This document shows positions 1 through 9,506 of a stretch of DNA of 64,000 nt, piece after piece (within the stretch, counting starts at the first letter, position 1; every line of letters starts with the position of its first letter). The DNA comes from Streptomyces sedi. Its GTDB lineage: Bacteria > Actinomycetota > Actinomycetes > Streptomycetales > Streptomycetaceae. Below the pieces are notes generated by a model, which had not been told where the DNA came from, ran no database searches, and was given only the letters and a program-made list of their open reading frames with translations. The translations under genes and the position numbers were made by a program. The DNA is taken from assembly GCF_006335015.1 (NCBI RefSeq), contig NZ_VDGT01000003.1, positions 186,001 to 250,000 on the forward strand, given 5' to 3'.

Positions 1-188
1 ACGAGCAGCTCGGCCAGTCGGGTGCCGAGGGTCCGCTGTTGGGACCGTCCCAGGATCTCGCTGAGGGCGGGGCTCCACAGCACGACCCGGTCCGCCTCGT
101 CCAGCATCAGGAAGCCGAAGCGGAGGATGTCCAGCAGCGAGCGCTGGGCGCCGGACGGGTTGTCCGGGTGGGCCGGTTCTCTGTGCAA
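1..188 (-). CDS. PAS-domain protein, N-terminal fragment (cut by window edge)
   Basis: The minus strand carries an open frame running off the left edge. Its translation reads RSLLDILRFGFLMLDEADRV followed by VLWSPALSEILGRSQQ, which is the opening strand and turn of a PAS sensor domain (a hydrophobic strand, an acidic turn, then the typical VxxWSPAxxEILG pattern). In Streptomyces such N-termini often precede SpoIIE/PP2C-type phosphatase or histidine-kinase-like domains, but nothing downstream is visible, so the output domain is unknown. The proposed start is a TTG at 188-186 preceded by GGAG. The frame is closed by a TAA near 255, so the start must lie between about 255 and 188 and no ATG or GTG is available there. 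The protein is probably cytosolic. Confidence 0.5.
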   Translation of the reverse strand, partial: MHREPAHPDNPSGAQRSLLDILRFGFLMLDEADRVVLWSPALSEILGRSQQRTLGTRLAELL

Positions 189-250
189 CGCTCCACGTCC
201 CCCGTCGGGTGCCTTCGCCGGCAGACCCGACGAAGCAGGGATGAATGTCC

Positions 251-279
251 CTTATACCCGATTGTGCCTGGGGTCAGCG
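251..279 (-). promoter_or_regulatory. Possible promoter for the PAS-domain gene
   Basis: On the minus strand a TATAAG -10-like hexamer (251-256) lies about 65 bp upstream of the proposed TTG start, in an AT-richer pocket between the SPOR-like gene and the PAS gene. The -35 region is poor, so this is tentative. Confidence 0.3.
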
Positions 280-480
280 GCGCCCGCGTCCTTGGGCCTC
301 CACCCGCTCCACGAGGTAGTCGGCGTCCGGATGCGCCGGAGGCGCCTCGGCGCCGCCGGCGCGCAACCGCTCGATGAGGCGCTGAGCCTCGGACCTGGTG
401 GCGCACCTCCCTATCCGGTAGCGGCTGCCGTTCTTCTCCTGACGGATCACCTGCCACGGGTGCAAAATGCTGCCGTTCAT
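274..480 (-). CDS. Small SPOR-like domain protein, 68 aa
   Basis: This 68-residue protein begins MNGSILHPWQVIRQEKNGSR and contains the YRIGRCATRSEAQRLIERL pattern typical of the small stand-alone SPOR-like proteins found in streptomycetes. SPOR folds bind denuded peptidoglycan glycans in secreted proteins. This one has no signal peptide, so a wall-binding role is not established. The ATG at 480 is preceded by a GGAGG 11 nt upstream. It stands alone between the PAS gene and the sdh operon, all on the minus strand. The sequence is basic and Arg-rich near the C-terminus. The family call is by eye from the short repeat-like motif and the overall length. Confidence 0.65.
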   Translation of the reverse strand: MNGSILHPWQVIRQEKNGSRYRIGRCATRSEAQRLIERLRAGGAEAPPAHPDADYLVERVEAQGRGRR

Positions 481-616
481 CCCTCACCCCACCTCCGCAT
501 ATGCCCGACCTTACGCCAGCGCCTTACCCAGCGCACACGGTTCAGGCCACAGCGTTGGTGCGATGCGCCGGCGCACGCCTCGTGCTCCCCCCGTGCGCCC
601 CCACGCCGGACGCGTC

Positions 617-1483
617 CTAGTCGTCGCGCCGGCGCCTCCGGATGCGCGAGCCCAGCCAGACCAGGGGGTCGTACTTGCGGTCCACCGCGCGTTCCTTCAG
701 GGGGATCAGCGCGTTGTCGGTGATCCTGATCGACTCGGGGCAGACCTCGGTGCAGCACTTGGTGATGTTGCAGAAGCCGAGCCCGTGCTCCTCCTGCGCG
801 CCGCGCGCACGGTCCATCCCCCGCTCACCCGCCGCGTCCAGCGGATGGGTGTCCAGCTCGGCCGCCCGCATCAGGAAGCGCGGTCCCGCGAAGGACTCCT
901 TGTTCTCCTCGTGGTCACGCACCACATGACAGACGTCCTGGCAGAGAAAGCACTCGATGCACTTGCGGAACTCCTGGGAACGCGCCACGTCCTCCTGGCT
1001 CATCCGGTACTCACCGGGGCCGAGGCCGGGCGGCGGAACGAACGCGGGGATCTCCCGCGCCTTGGCGTAGTTGAAGGCGACGTCCGTGACCAGGTCCCTG
1101 ACCACGGGGAACGTGCGCATCGGGGTCACCGTCAGCACCTCGTCCGGAGCGAACAGGGACATCCGCGTCATGCACAGCAGCCGGGGCCGCCCGTTGACCT
1201 CCGCCGAGCACGAACCGCACTTGCCCGCCTTGCAGTTCCAGCGCACCGCCAGGTCGGGGGCCTGGGTGGCCTGCACCCGGTGGATCAGGTCCAGCACCAC
1301 CTCGCCCTCGTGGGCGTCCACCGTGTAGTCGGTCAGCCGCCCCGAAGGCCCGTCCCCGCGCCAGATCCGCAGTCGCGCCCGACGCGGCGCGCCGGCGTCC
1401 GCGCCCGTCCCCGCGTCCGCGCCCGTCCCCGTTCCGTCGTCGGCCGTCGCCTCGCCCGTGTCCTCGCCCGTGGAATCGCTCAT
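617..1483 (-). CDS. sdhB: Succinate dehydrogenase/fumarate reductase iron-sulfur subunit
   Basis: This 288-residue protein is the electron-transfer subunit that passes electrons from the flavoprotein to the membrane quinone site. After an acidic, Gly/Ala/Asp-rich N-terminal tail of about 35 residues comes a plant-type [2Fe-2S] domain with CKAGKCGSCSAEVNG and a distal Cys (RPRLLCM). A C-terminal domain follows with CIECFLCQDVC and CNITKCCTEVCP, the ligands for the second and third clusters. The ATG start overlaps the sdhA stop in an ATGA arrangement (1480-1483), so translation is probably coupled. It is the last gene of the sdhC-sdhA-sdhB operon. Longer upstream extensions of the frame lie inside sdhA and are not credible starts. 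Confidence 0.93.
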   Translation of the reverse strand: MSDSTGEDTGEATADDGTGTGADAGTGADAGAPRRARLRIWRGDGPSGRLTDYTVDAHEGEVVLDLIHRVQATQAPDLAVRWNCKAGKCGSCSAEVNGRPRLLCMTRMSLFAPDEVLTVTPMRTFPVVRDLVTDVAFNYAKAREIPAFVPPPGLGPGEYRMSQEDVARSQEFRKCIECFLCQDVCHVVRDHEENKESFAGPRFLMRAAELDTHPLDAAGERGMDRARGAQEEHGLGFCNITKCCTEVCPESIRITDNALIPLKERAVDRKYDPLVWLGSRIRRRRRDD

Positions 1484-3396
1484 GTCAGCTCCTCTTCGGT
1501 CAGGTACCTGGCCAGCTCGTCCCGCTCGAAGAGGGCGAGCAGGTCGGCCCGCATCGCCGGCAGCTCGCGGCGGGTCAGCCGCACCCCGGCCGCCGGTTCG
1601 GGCAGCGCGCACAGCAGGTTCACCCGGCGCCAGGCCGGGTCCATCGCCGGGTGGTCGTCACGGGTGTGGCCGCCGCGCGACTCGGTGCGTTCTCTCGCGG
1701 CCAACGCCACGCACTCGCTGACCAGCAGCATGTTCCGCAGGTCGAGCGCCAGGTGCCAGCCGGGGTTGTACTGCCGGTGGCCCTCGACGGCGACGCGCTC
1801 GGCCCGCGCGCGCAGCGCCGCCAGCCGCTCCAGGGCCTCGGCCATCTCGGCGTCCCGCCGGATGATGCCGACCAGGTCGTTCATCGTGCGCTGCAACGCG
1901 GTGTGGATCGTGTACGGGTTCTCCGGCTCCGCGCCGCCGCCCGCCGGTTCCGCGCCGCCGAACGGCCGCAGCGCCTCGGCCTCGGCCGCCGCCAACTCCG
2001 CGTCGCCCGCCCGCGGCCGGCGCGCCGGCGCCAGCCCGCCGGCGTGCAGCGCGGCGTGCAGCCCCGCGCGGCGGCCGAAGACCAGCAGGTCGGAGAGGGA
2101 GTTGCCGCCCAGCCGGTTGGAGCCGTGCATCCCGCCGGCCACCTCGCCCGCGGCGAAGAGCCCCGGCACCCCGGTGGCCGCCGCGGTGTCCGGGTCCACG
2201 TCGACGCCGCCCATCACGTAGTGGCAGGTGGGGCCCACCTCCATCGGCTCCCGCGTGATGTCCACGTCCGCCAGCTGCTTGAACTGGTGGTGCATGGAAG
2301 GCAGTCGGCGTTCGATCTCGGCCGCCGGCAGCCGCGTCGACACGTCGAGGAAGACCCCGCCGTGCGGGCTGCCGCGCCCCGCCTTCACCTCGGCGTTGAT
2401 CGCGCGCGCCACCTCGTCGCGCGGCAGCAGCTCGGGCGGGCGGCGGTGGTGCTCCGGATCGTCGTACCAGCCGTCGGCCTCGGCCTCGTCCGCCGCGTAC
2501 TGCGCGCGGAACACCTCCGGCACGTAGTCGAACATGAACCGCCGGCCCGCGCTGTTCCGCAGCACCCCGCCGTCGCCCCGCACGGACTCGGTGACCAGGA
2601 TGCCCTTGACCGACGGCGGCCAGACCATGCCGGTCGGATGGAACTGCACGAACTCCATGTTCACCAGCGGCGCCCCGGCCAGCAGCGCCAGCGCGTGCCC
2701 GTCGCCGGTGTACTCCCACGAGTTGGAGGTGACCTTGAACGACTTGCCGATCCCGCCGGTGGCCAGCACCACCGCCGGCGCGTCCAGCACCAGGAACGTG
2801 CCCGACTCGCGCACATAGCCGAACACCCCGGCCACCCGCCCGCCCGGCACCCCGCCCTCCGTCAACACCCGGGTGACCGTGCACTCCTGGAAGATCCGCA
2901 GCCGCGCCTCGTGGTCCCCGCTCTCCGCGAAGTCCTCCTGCTGGAGGGCGACCACCCGCTGCTGGAGGGTGCGGATCAGTTCGAGCCCGGTCCGGTCGCC
3001 GACGTGTGCCAGGCGCGGGTACTCGTGGCCGCCGAAGTTTCGCTGCGAGATCCGCCCGTCGCGGGTCCGGTCGAAGAGCGCGCCCCAGGTCTCCAGCTCC
3101 CACACCCGGTCCGGCGCCTCGCGCGCGTGCAGTTCGGCCATCCGCCAGTGGTTGAGGAACTTCCCGCCGCGCAACGTGTCCCGGAAGTGCGTCCGCCAGT
3201 CGTCGCGTGCGTTGACGTTGCCCATGCTGGCGGCGATGCCGCCCTCGGCCATCACGGTGTGGGCCTTGCCGAAGAGGGACTTGCAGATCACGGCGGTGCG
3301 CAGCCCCTGCTCACGCGCCTCGATCGCCGCCCGCAGCCCGGCGCCCCCGGCGCCCACCACCACGACGTCCCACGTCTGCCGTGCCACGTTGCTCAA
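1480..3396 (-). CDS. sdhA: Succinate dehydrogenase/fumarate reductase flavoprotein subunit
   Basis: This 638-residue protein is the catalytic flavoprotein that interconverts succinate and fumarate. An N-terminal dinucleotide fold (VVVVGAGGAGLRAA, residues 11-24) is followed by KAHTVMAEGG, whose His (about residue 46) is the covalent FAD attachment site of the family. Substrate-site motifs include QFHPTGM, VRGDGG and HYVMGG, and the second FAD segment is GSNRLGGNSLSD. The start is TTG at 3396, 9 nt after GAGGAG. It lies 65 bp downstream of sdhC and overlaps sdhB by 4 bp. The length and lack of a signal peptide fit a cytoplasm-facing subunit bound to the membrane protein SdhC. I infer that it works as a second, fumarate-reductase-like Sdh, because streptomycetes usually carry another sdh operon. 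Confidence 0.94.
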   Translation of the reverse strand: MSNVARQTWDVVVVGAGGAGLRAAIEAREQGLRTAVICKSLFGKAHTVMAEGGIAASMGNVNARDDWRTHFRDTLRGGKFLNHWRMAELHAREAPDRVWELETWGALFDRTRDGRISQRNFGGHEYPRLAHVGDRTGLELIRTLQQRVVALQQEDFAESGDHEARLRIFQECTVTRVLTEGGVPGGRVAGVFGYVRESGTFLVLDAPAVVLATGGIGKSFKVTSNSWEYTGDGHALALLAGAPLVNMEFVQFHPTGMVWPPSVKGILVTESVRGDGGVLRNSAGRRFMFDYVPEVFRAQYAADEAEADGWYDDPEHHRRPPELLPRDEVARAINAEVKAGRGSPHGGVFLDVSTRLPAAEIERRLPSMHHQFKQLADVDITREPMEVGPTCHYVMGGVDVDPDTAAATGVPGLFAAGEVAGGMHGSNRLGGNSLSDLLVFGRRAGLHAALHAGGLAPARRPRAGDAELAAAEAEALRPFGGAEPAGGGAEPENPYTIHTALQRTMNDLVGIIRRDAEMAEALERLAALRARAERVAVEGHRQYNPGWHLALDLRNMLLVSECVALAARERTESRGGHTRDDHPAMDPAWRRVNLLCALPEPAAGVRLTRRELPAMRADLLALFERDELARYLTEEELT

Positions 3397-3461
3397 CTCC
3401 GGTCACTCCTCGCTCGTGGGCTGACGGTTCCTGACGGCTGGCCGGGCGGCGTTCCGCCCGT

Positions 3462-4265
3462 TCAGAAGAGCCGCGGGTCGGAGATGACGTCGGTGGCCAG
3501 CAGGTAGACATACAGGTCGCACAGGCCGAGGCTGATCAACGAGGCCCAGGCGAGTGCCATGTGACGGCTCGTCAGCCGGCTGACCCAGGTCCAGAGCCGG
3601 TAACGCACCGGGTGGCGGGAGAAGTTGCGCAGCCGCCCGCCCATCGCGTGCCGGCAGGAGTGGCACGAGAGGGTGTAGGCCCAGACCAGCACGATGTTGA
3701 CCAGGAAGAGCAGCGTGCCGACGCCCATGTGGCCCCAGGCGTACTCGTCGTCGCGGAAGCCGAGCACCGTGTCGTAGGTGAGCACGCAGGCGATGACGGC
3801 CGAGGCGTAGAAGAAGTAGCGGTGCGCGTTGTTGAGGATCAACGGGAAGCGCCGTTCGCCCGAGTAGGAGCGGTGCGGCTCGGCGACCCCGCAGGCCGGG
3901 GGCGAGGCCCAGAACGAACGGTAGTAGGCCTTCCGGTAGTAGTAGCAGGTCATCCGGAAGCCGAGCGGGAAGACCAGGATCACCAGCGCGGGGGAGAAGG
4001 GCCACCACTCCCCGACCAGCGCCCAGTTGGGTCCGTCCCGCATCGGCTCGCACGCCTCGGCCAGGCAGGGCGAGTAGAAGGGGGAGACATAGGGCGCCGC
4101 GTAGTAGTCGGCCTCGGAGAACGCGCGCCAGCTGGCGTAGCCGACGAACGCCAGCAGCGCCAGCGCGGTCGCCGCCGGCGCCAGCCACCACCGGTCGGTG
4201 CGCAGATGGCGCGCCCCGACGGCCGCGCGGCCCGCCGGGGCGTTCGATGCGGTTTCGGTTGCCAC
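3462..4265 (-). CDS. sdhC: Membrane anchor (cytochrome b-type) of succinate dehydrogenase
   Basis: This 267-residue polytopic protein has about five hydrophobic helices, at roughly residues 28-46, 88-108, 149-169, 180-200 and 234-257. That pattern matches the single-polypeptide anchors of type-B quinone reductases. Histidines near helices (for example H148, H179 and a CHSCRH motif at 201-206) could ligate heme b, but I cannot assign them. The function follows mainly from operon position, immediately upstream of sdhA and sdhB. The GTG start at 4265 has GGGAG 7 nt upstream. Sequence similarity to classical SdhC is not obvious by eye, and the periplasm-side loop with paired cysteines (PCLAEAC, 67-72) is distinctive. 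Confidence 0.78.
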   Translation of the reverse strand: MATETASNAPAGRAAVGARHLRTDRWWLAPAATALALLAFVGYASWRAFSEADYYAAPYVSPFYSPCLAEACEPMRDGPNWALVGEWWPFSPALVILVFPLGFRMTCYYYRKAYYRSFWASPPACGVAEPHRSYSGERRFPLILNNAHRYFFYASAVIACVLTYDTVLGFRDDEYAWGHMGVGTLLFLVNIVLVWAYTLSCHSCRHAMGGRLRNFSRHPVRYRLWTWVSRLTSRHMALAWASLISLGLCDLYVYLLATDVISDPRLF

Positions 4266-4343
4266 GGATTGCTCCCGATGCTCGTCGGGGTCGTGCGGGC
4301 ATGGAACGTGGTCCGGCGCGCGCCGCGGGGCGTGCGCGGAACC

Positions 4344-4655
4344 TCAGGGGCGGGCGGGGCCGTGTCGCGCGCCCAGCCCCTCGTCGTCGGCGTCCCGCCA
4401 CAGGTCGCGGTCGTAGGGCGCCTCGGGGACCGCGATGGTTTCGGCGCCGGACGTGCCGGACGTGCCGGACGCGTCGGGCCGGTCGCCGTGGGAGGCGGCC
4501 AGCAGTCCCAGGCCCTCCCGCAGGTGCCGGGCGTCGGCGCGCAGCCGCCGGGTCTCAAGACCGGTGCCGAACTCCCGCTCCAGACGGTCGATATGAACGG
4601 TCAGTTGGTCGACACAGCGTTGCGCGGCTCGCAGTTCGTCGTGCGACAGGCTCAC
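4344..4655 (-). CDS. Conserved small protein upstream of sdhCAB, 103 aa
   Basis: The protein reads MSLSHDELRAAQRCVDQLTV and on through HIDRLEREFGTGLETRRLRA, which is a predicted long amphipathic helix or coiled coil. It ends with an acidic C-terminal tail containing DRDLWRDADDEGLG. Small proteins of this form precede sdhC in related streptomycetes, so it is probably the first gene of the sdh operon. The start is GTG at 4655, because GGAGG lies 6 nt upstream, and the longer frame upstream would discard that site. There is no signal peptide or membrane span. The role is unknown. It could be an assembly or regulatory partner of the Sdh complex, but nothing in the sequence proves this. Confidence 0.72.
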   Translation of the reverse strand: MSLSHDELRAAQRCVDQLTVHIDRLEREFGTGLETRRLRADARHLREGLGLLAASHGDRPDASGTSGTSGAETIAVPEAPYDRDLWRDADDEGLGARHGPARP

Positions 4656-4880
4656 GTGCCACCTCCGTTGGTGGTGCATCGCCACCACGAGTGTGACGCG
4701 CGCCACAGCCGCTTGGGAAGGGGTCGTCTCGGCCACCTCGCCGACTCCGGGCTTGGGCCGGGCGGGTGGTCTGCCCGGGCGGGACGCCGTGTCGGTCCGG
4801 CCGGGGGGCGCCGGTCCCGTTCAGTGGTGGATACGTGTGATGAACGGCTTAACGGACTAGGTCCGGCGGAGGTACGAGCC

Positions 4881-7325
4881 ATGGCAGGCGTCCCAGCGAA
4901 CAGCGAGCACCCGGCCACCACCGGCCGTCGGATCCGGCGGGCCGGCGGCCGATGGACCGCCGCGCTCACCGTCGGACCGCTGCTGGCGGCCGGGCTGCTC
5001 GCCGGCTGCGGGGGCGGGGAGGAGCCGTCACTCGTCGACGACGCCGCCCGTTCCGTGGCCGGCGCCGACCGCGCCGGGCTGCGCGAGGGCGGCACCGCCA
5101 CCTGGGCGGTCGACGCCCTGCCGGCCACGCTGAACGCCTACCAGTTCGAGGCCGACGAGGTCACCGTGCGGATCGCCGCCGCGACCCTGCCGATGCTCCA
5201 CACCGTCGACGAGGAGGGGCGCCCTCGACTCAACGAGGACTTTCTGCGTTCCGCCGAGGTGACCGCGACCGAGCCGCGCCAACGGGTGGTCTACACACTG
5301 AACCCCGATGCTGCCTGGAGCGACGGCAGCCCGTTGGACGCCGAGGACTTCGCCGCGCAGTGGCAGGCGCTGCGCGGCGAGGAGACGGAGTACTGGTCGG
5401 CCAGCGCCCAGGGGTACGACCGGATCGAGGAGATCACGGAGGGGCCGGGGAAACACCAGGTCGAGGTGGTCTTCACCCGCCCGACCGCCGAGTGGCGGGC
5501 GCTCTTCAGCCCGCTCTACCCGGCCGAGGTGACCGGCGACCCCGCGCTCTTCAACGAGGGCTCCCGTACTGAACTCCCGCTCTTCGCCGGGCCCTTCACC
5601 GTTCAGTCGGTGAACCAGGAGGAACGCTCGGTCACCCTGGCGCGCAACCCCGAGTGGTGGGGGGAGACCGCGCTCCTCGACGAGCTGGTGCTGCGGGCCG
5701 TGGACCGCGACGAGCGCGCCGCCGCGCTGCGCGCGGGCTCGGTCGACATCGCCGAGGTCAGCCCGGCCGAGGCGGCCCGCATCGAGGCGGCCGACGGCGC
5801 GGCCGAGGGCGCCGAAGGCGCGGACGCGGACGACGGCAAGGGCGAGGGGCTCGGGGAGGGTGAACTCAACGCGCCCGGCGGTGCCTCGCCCGCCCTGGAC
5901 GCCCTGCACGACCTCGCCGTCGCCCGGCTGGACGGGGCCGGGGAGAGCGCGGAGGCCAGCCGGCGCTACGCGGCGGCGGTGGCCGGCGCCGACCGGACCA
6001 GGGAACGTGCCTTCGCCACCCGCGAGGAGGCCCTGCGCGAACAGTTGAGCGACTTCACCGTGCATCGTGCCTACCACCCGAGCGACACCCAGCTCACCCT
6101 CAACGGAAGCTCCGAGGTGCTGGAGGACGAACAGGTGCGGTGGGCCATCGCCCGGGCCCTGGACCGCGAGAAACTGGCCAGCCAGGTTCATGGCCCGGCC
6201 GGGCTGCCGACCGCGCCGCTCGGCAGCCATCTGCGGGTCGTCGGCCAGCACGGATACGAGGACACCAGCGACGCGATCGGCGCGGGCGGCGCCGAACGCG
6301 CGGCCGAGCTGCTGGAGGAGGCCGGCTGGCGGCTGCCGGCCGAGGACACGACCAGCGACGACAAGGCGACCGGCGAACGGGCGGCGGCGCTCGCCCCGCT
6401 GAGCCCCGGCCTGCCCGCGGCCCACCAGCGCGCTGGCCTGCTGGCCCAGGCAGCCGACGTCCTCGCCGAGCCCGCCGAGGAGCCGGGCGACGCACCGCTC
6501 GGCGAGGAGAGCGAGGAGAGCGAGGAGAGCGAGGAGAGCGAGGAGAGCGAGGAGAACGAGGAGAGCGAGAAGAACGAGGAGGGAGCGGAGGCGGAGCCGG
6601 CCGACGGTGCCAACGGCGCACCGGCCCCCGCCGGCACCGGCCCGCTCCCGATGGCCGCCCCGCTCCCCACCGCCGACCGGAACGACCGGGCGCGGGCGGC
6701 GGAGGAGAGCGAGGCCGTCGCCGAGGCACGACGGCTCGCCGACGAGGCGGCCAGGGAGGCCGGCTCGCTGAGCGAGGCCGCCAGGACCCCCGTCCGCACC
6801 AGGGACGGCGAGCCGCTGAGCCTCCGCTTCGTGCTGCCCGACGGGGCCGACGCCGAGCCGCTGCGCCAGGTCGGCCGCCGGATCGCCGCCATGCTGGCCA
6901 CCGTCGGCATCGGCACGGAGATCAGCGAGGTCCCCGCCGACGAGTACTTCGACCGCCACATCGCCTCCGGCGGATTCGACCTCGCCCTCCACTCCTGGCC
7001 GGCGACCGCCTACCCCGCCGTCGACGCCAGGCCGCTGTTCACCAAGCCGGTCCCGCTCCCCGGCGGTCAGCTGCTGGTCGAGCAGAACTACGCGAGGGTC
7101 GGCACCGACCACATCGACCAGCTGCTGGACCGGGCCGCCGGCGCGCTCGACGAGGAGGAGTACCAGCGACTGCTCGACGAGGCGGACGCCAGGATCTGGG
7201 CCGCCGCCGGCTCGCTGCCCCTCTACCAGCGGCCGCAACTCGTCGCCGTGCACCGGGACCTGGCGGGCGTCGGCGCCTTCGGCATGGCCACCCCGCGCTT
7301 CGAGGACATCGGGTTCCGCCGCTGA
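4881..7325 (+). CDS. Orphan family-5 solute-binding lipoprotein (LpqW-like) with acidic insertion
   Basis: This 814-residue lipoprotein has a long signal peptide ending LLAGC (Cys43) and a DppA/OppA-type substrate-binding fold. Recognisable pieces are GGTATWAVDALPATLNAYQF, then PDAAWSDGSPLDAEDFAAQW and RWAIARALDREKLA. No permease or ATPase gene adjoins it, and it sits directly upstream of typA. That order matches M. tuberculosis lpqW next to typA, and LpqW is a binding-protein-like lipoprotein that steers phosphatidylinositol mannoside/lipoarabinomannan synthesis rather than transport. The fold is interrupted by two low-complexity acidic insertions, at about residues 297-325 and 530-590. The second contains an EES tandem repeat. 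The start is ATG at 4881 after GCGGAGG. Orthology to LpqW is inferred from context and fold. Confidence 0.82.
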   Translation: MAGVPANSEHPATTGRRIRRAGGRWTAALTVGPLLAAGLLAGCGGGEEPSLVDDAARSVAGADRAGLREGGTATWAVDALPATLNAYQFEADEVTVRIAAATLPMLHTVDEEGRPRLNEDFLRSAEVTATEPRQRVVYTLNPDAAWSDGSPLDAEDFAAQWQALRGEETEYWSASAQGYDRIEEITEGPGKHQVEVVFTRPTAEWRALFSPLYPAEVTGDPALFNEGSRTELPLFAGPFTVQSVNQEERSVTLARNPEWWGETALLDELVLRAVDRDERAAALRAGSVDIAEVSPAEAARIEAADGAAEGAEGADADDGKGEGLGEGELNAPGGASPALDALHDLAVARLDGAGESAEASRRYAAAVAGADRTRERAFATREEALREQLSDFTVHRAYHPSDTQLTLNGSSEVLEDEQVRWAIARALDREKLASQVHGPAGLPTAPLGSHLRVVGQHGYEDTSDAIGAGGAERAAELLEEAGWRLPAEDTTSDDKATGERAAALAPLSPGLPAAHQRAGLLAQAADVLAEPAEEPGDAPLGEESEESEESEESEESEENEESEKNEEGAEAEPADGANGAPAPAGTGPLPMAAPLPTADRNDRARAAEESEAVAEARRLADEAAREAGSLSEAARTPVRTRDGEPLSLRFVLPDGADAEPLRQVGRRIAAMLATVGIGTEISEVPADEYFDRHIASGGFDLALHSWPATAYPAVDARPLFTKPVPLPGGQLLVEQNYARVGTDHIDQLLDRAAGALDEEEYQRLLDEADARIWAAAGSLPLYQRPQLVAVHRDLAGVGAFGMATPRFEDIGFRR
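6505..6585 (+). repeat. 9-bp tandem repeat encoding an acidic EES tract
   Basis: Consecutive GAGGAGAGC units (with GAGAAGAAC variants near the end) encode repeated Glu-Glu-Ser within the orphan binding protein. The tract is a simple-sequence expansion and is likely to vary in length between strains. Confidence 0.9.
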
Positions 7326-7617
7326 CCCCACCCCACCGCCGCTGACCCCGCCCCCGCGGCACCCCGACTCCGGTTCCCGCACGTCGTGCCCCGCGCCGAC
7401 CTGCGGGAACCGGCCATGTCCGGCGGCGCGGCCCGGCCGGCGCACGCCTCCCGGCACCCCGCGAGCCGCGTGGTGGGTCGCGCGCCCCGTACCATGGCAC
7501 CCGAGGCCGGTGCCACGGTCTGCCCGGCGCGCGGGTCTGGGGGCCCAGCGGACACACCCGGGTGGGGCGCAGTCCGCCGCGCCGCCCCAGCCACGAACCC
7601 GGGAGAACTGCCCAGTC

Positions 7618-9486
7618 ATGCCTACGCGTCACGACATTCGCAATGTCGCCATCGTCGCCCACGTCGACCACGGGAAGACCACCCTGGTGGATGCCATGCT
7701 CCGGCAGGCGGGGGCGTTCGCCGCCCACCAGCAGGTGGACGACCGGGTGATGGACACCGGTGACCTGGAGCGCGAGAAGGGCATCACCATCCTCGCCAAG
7801 AACACCGCCGTCCGTTACCACCCCAAGGGCGGCGGCGACCCGGTGGTCATCAACATCATCGACACCCCGGGCCACGCCGACTTCGGCGGCGAGGTGGAGC
7901 GCGGCCTGTCCATGGTGGACGGCGTGGTGCTGCTGGTCGACGCCTCCGAGGGCCCGCTGCCGCAGACCCGGTTCGTGCTGCGCAAGGCGCTCCACGCCCG
8001 GCTGCCCGTGGTGCTCTGCGTCAACAAGACCGACCGTTCCGACGCCCGGATCTCCGAGGTGCTGAACGAGACCTACGACCTCTTCCTCGACCTGGACGCC
8101 GACGAGGAGCAGATCGAGTTCCCCATCGTCTACGCCTGCGCCAGGGACGGCGTCGCCTCGCTGACCCAGCCGGCCGACGGGACCGTGCCGTCCGACAGCG
8201 ACAGCCTCGAACCGTTCTTCACCACCCTGCTCCAGGCCGTTCCGGCGCCGGTCTTCGAGGAGGACGCCCCGCTCCAGGCGCATGTCACCAACCTGGACGC
8301 GGACAACTTCCTCGGCCGGATCGCGCTCTGCCGCGTGAAGCAGGGCGAGCTGCGCAAGGGCCAGTCCGTCGCCTGGCTGAAGCGGGACGGCAGCTCGGCG
8401 AACGTGCGGATCACCGAGCTGCTGATGACCGACGCGCTGACCCGCAAGCCGGCCGAGGTCGCCGGACCGGGCGACATCTGCGCGGTGGCCGGCATCCCGG
8501 ACATCATGATCGGCGAGACCCTGGCCGACCCCGAGCGCCCCGAGGCGCTGCCGCTGATCACCGTGGACGAGCCGGCGATCTCCATGACCATCGGCACCAA
8601 CAACTCCCCGCTGGTGGGCAAGGGCGGCAAGGGCCACAAGGTCACCGCCCGACTGGTCAAGGACCGGCTCGACCGGGAGCTGGTCGGCAACGTCTCGCTC
8701 CGGGTGCTGCCGACCGAGCGTCCGGACGCCTGGGAGGTGCAGGGCCGTGGCGAGTTGGCGCTGGCCATCCTGGTGGAGCAGATGCGCCGCGAGGGCTTCG
8801 AGCTGACCATCGGCAAGCCCGAGGTGGTCACCCGGGAGATCGACGGGCGGGTGCACGAGCCGGTGGAGCGGATGACCATCGACGCCCCCGAGGAGCACCT
8901 GGGCGCGATCACCCAGCTGATGGCCAGCCGCAAGGGCCGCATGGAGACGATGACCAACCACGGCTCGGGCTGGGTGCGGATGGAGTTCCTGGTGCCGTCG
9001 CGCGGACTGATCGGGTTCCGGACGGAGTTCCTGACCGAGACCCGGGGCACCGGCATCGCGCACAGCATCTTCGAACGGCACGAGCCGTGGGCCGGTGAGC
9101 TGCGTACCCGCAAGAGCGGCTCGCTGGTGGCGGACAGGTCCGGCTCCGCGACCCCTTACTCGATGTTGAATCTCCAGGAACGCGGCGTGATCTTCGTCGA
9201 GCCGGGCACCGAAGTGTACGAGGGCATGATCGTCGGCGAGAATTCCCGTTCCGACGACATGGACGTGAACATCACCAAGGAGAAGAAGCTCACCAATATG
9301 CGGGCCGCCTCGTCCGACACCACGGAGAACCTGGTGCCGCCGCGCAGGCTGTCGCTTGAGCAGTCGCTGGAGTTCTGCCGCGAGGACGAGTGCGTGGAGG
9401 TCACGCCGACCGAGGTGCGCATTCGCAAGGTCGTGTTGGACCAGCGGGACCGCGCCAGGGCCACCGCCAGGGCCAAGCGAAACTGA
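7618..9486 (+). CDS. typA: Ribosome-associated GTPase TypA/BipA
   Basis: This 622-residue translational GTPase of the EF-G/LepA superfamily binds the 70S ribosome and helps 50S assembly and stress adaptation. Visible motifs are G1 AHVDHGKTT (about 13-21), G2 [11 protein letters not shown]3 [15 protein letters not shown]4 NKTDR, the beta-barrel domain II, and EF-G-like C-terminal domains with the conserved [20 protein letters not shown] segment. The start at 7618 (ATG) gives the family N-terminus [20 protein letters not shown]; the preceding in-frame codons are not conserved. It follows the LpqW-like gene by 292 bp and probably has its own promoter. A 12-bp hairpin lies 20 bp after the stop. 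Confidence 0.97.
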   Translation: MPTRHDIRNVAIVAHVDHGKTTLVDAMLRQAGAFAAHQQVDDRVMDTGDLEREKGITILAKNTAVRYHPKGGGDPVVINIIDTPGHADFGGEVERGLSMVDGVVLLVDASEGPLPQTRFVLRKALHARLPVVLCVNKTDRSDARISEVLNETYDLFLDLDADEEQIEFPIVYACARDGVASLTQPADGTVPSDSDSLEPFFTTLLQAVPAPVFEEDAPLQAHVTNLDADNFLGRIALCRVKQGELRKGQSVAWLKRDGSSANVRITELLMTDALTRKPAEVAGPGDICAVAGIPDIMIGETLADPERPEALPLITVDEPAISMTIGTNNSPLVGKGGKGHKVTARLVKDRLDRELVGNVSLRVLPTERPDAWEVQGRGELALAILVEQMRREGFELTIGKPEVVTREIDGRVHEPVERMTIDAPEEHLGAITQLMASRKGRMETMTNHGSGWVRMEFLVPSRGLIGFRTEFLTETRGTGIAHSIFERHEPWAGELRTRKSGSLVADRSGSATPYSMLNLQERGVIFVEPGTEVYEGMIVGENSRSDDMDVNITKEKKLTNMRAASSDTTENLVPPRRLSLEQSLEFCREDECVEVTPTEVRIRKVVLDQRDRARATARAKRN

Positions 9487-9506
9487 ACTGAGCTGCGGCG
9501 TTCGAC

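Noticed and set aside
22..723. Long plus-strand frames over the first 2 kb
   Set aside because: They are antisense shadows of the SPOR-like and sdh genes; their Arg/Pro-rich translations have no domain, and GC-rich third positions make such frames common here.
5028..7619. 863-codon minus-strand frame opposite the LpqW-like gene and typA start
   Set aside because: Repetitive Gly/Leu/Ala-rich translation (for example a poly-LLVLLALL run opposite the acidic repeat) and no conserved motif. It mirrors the plus-strand gene.
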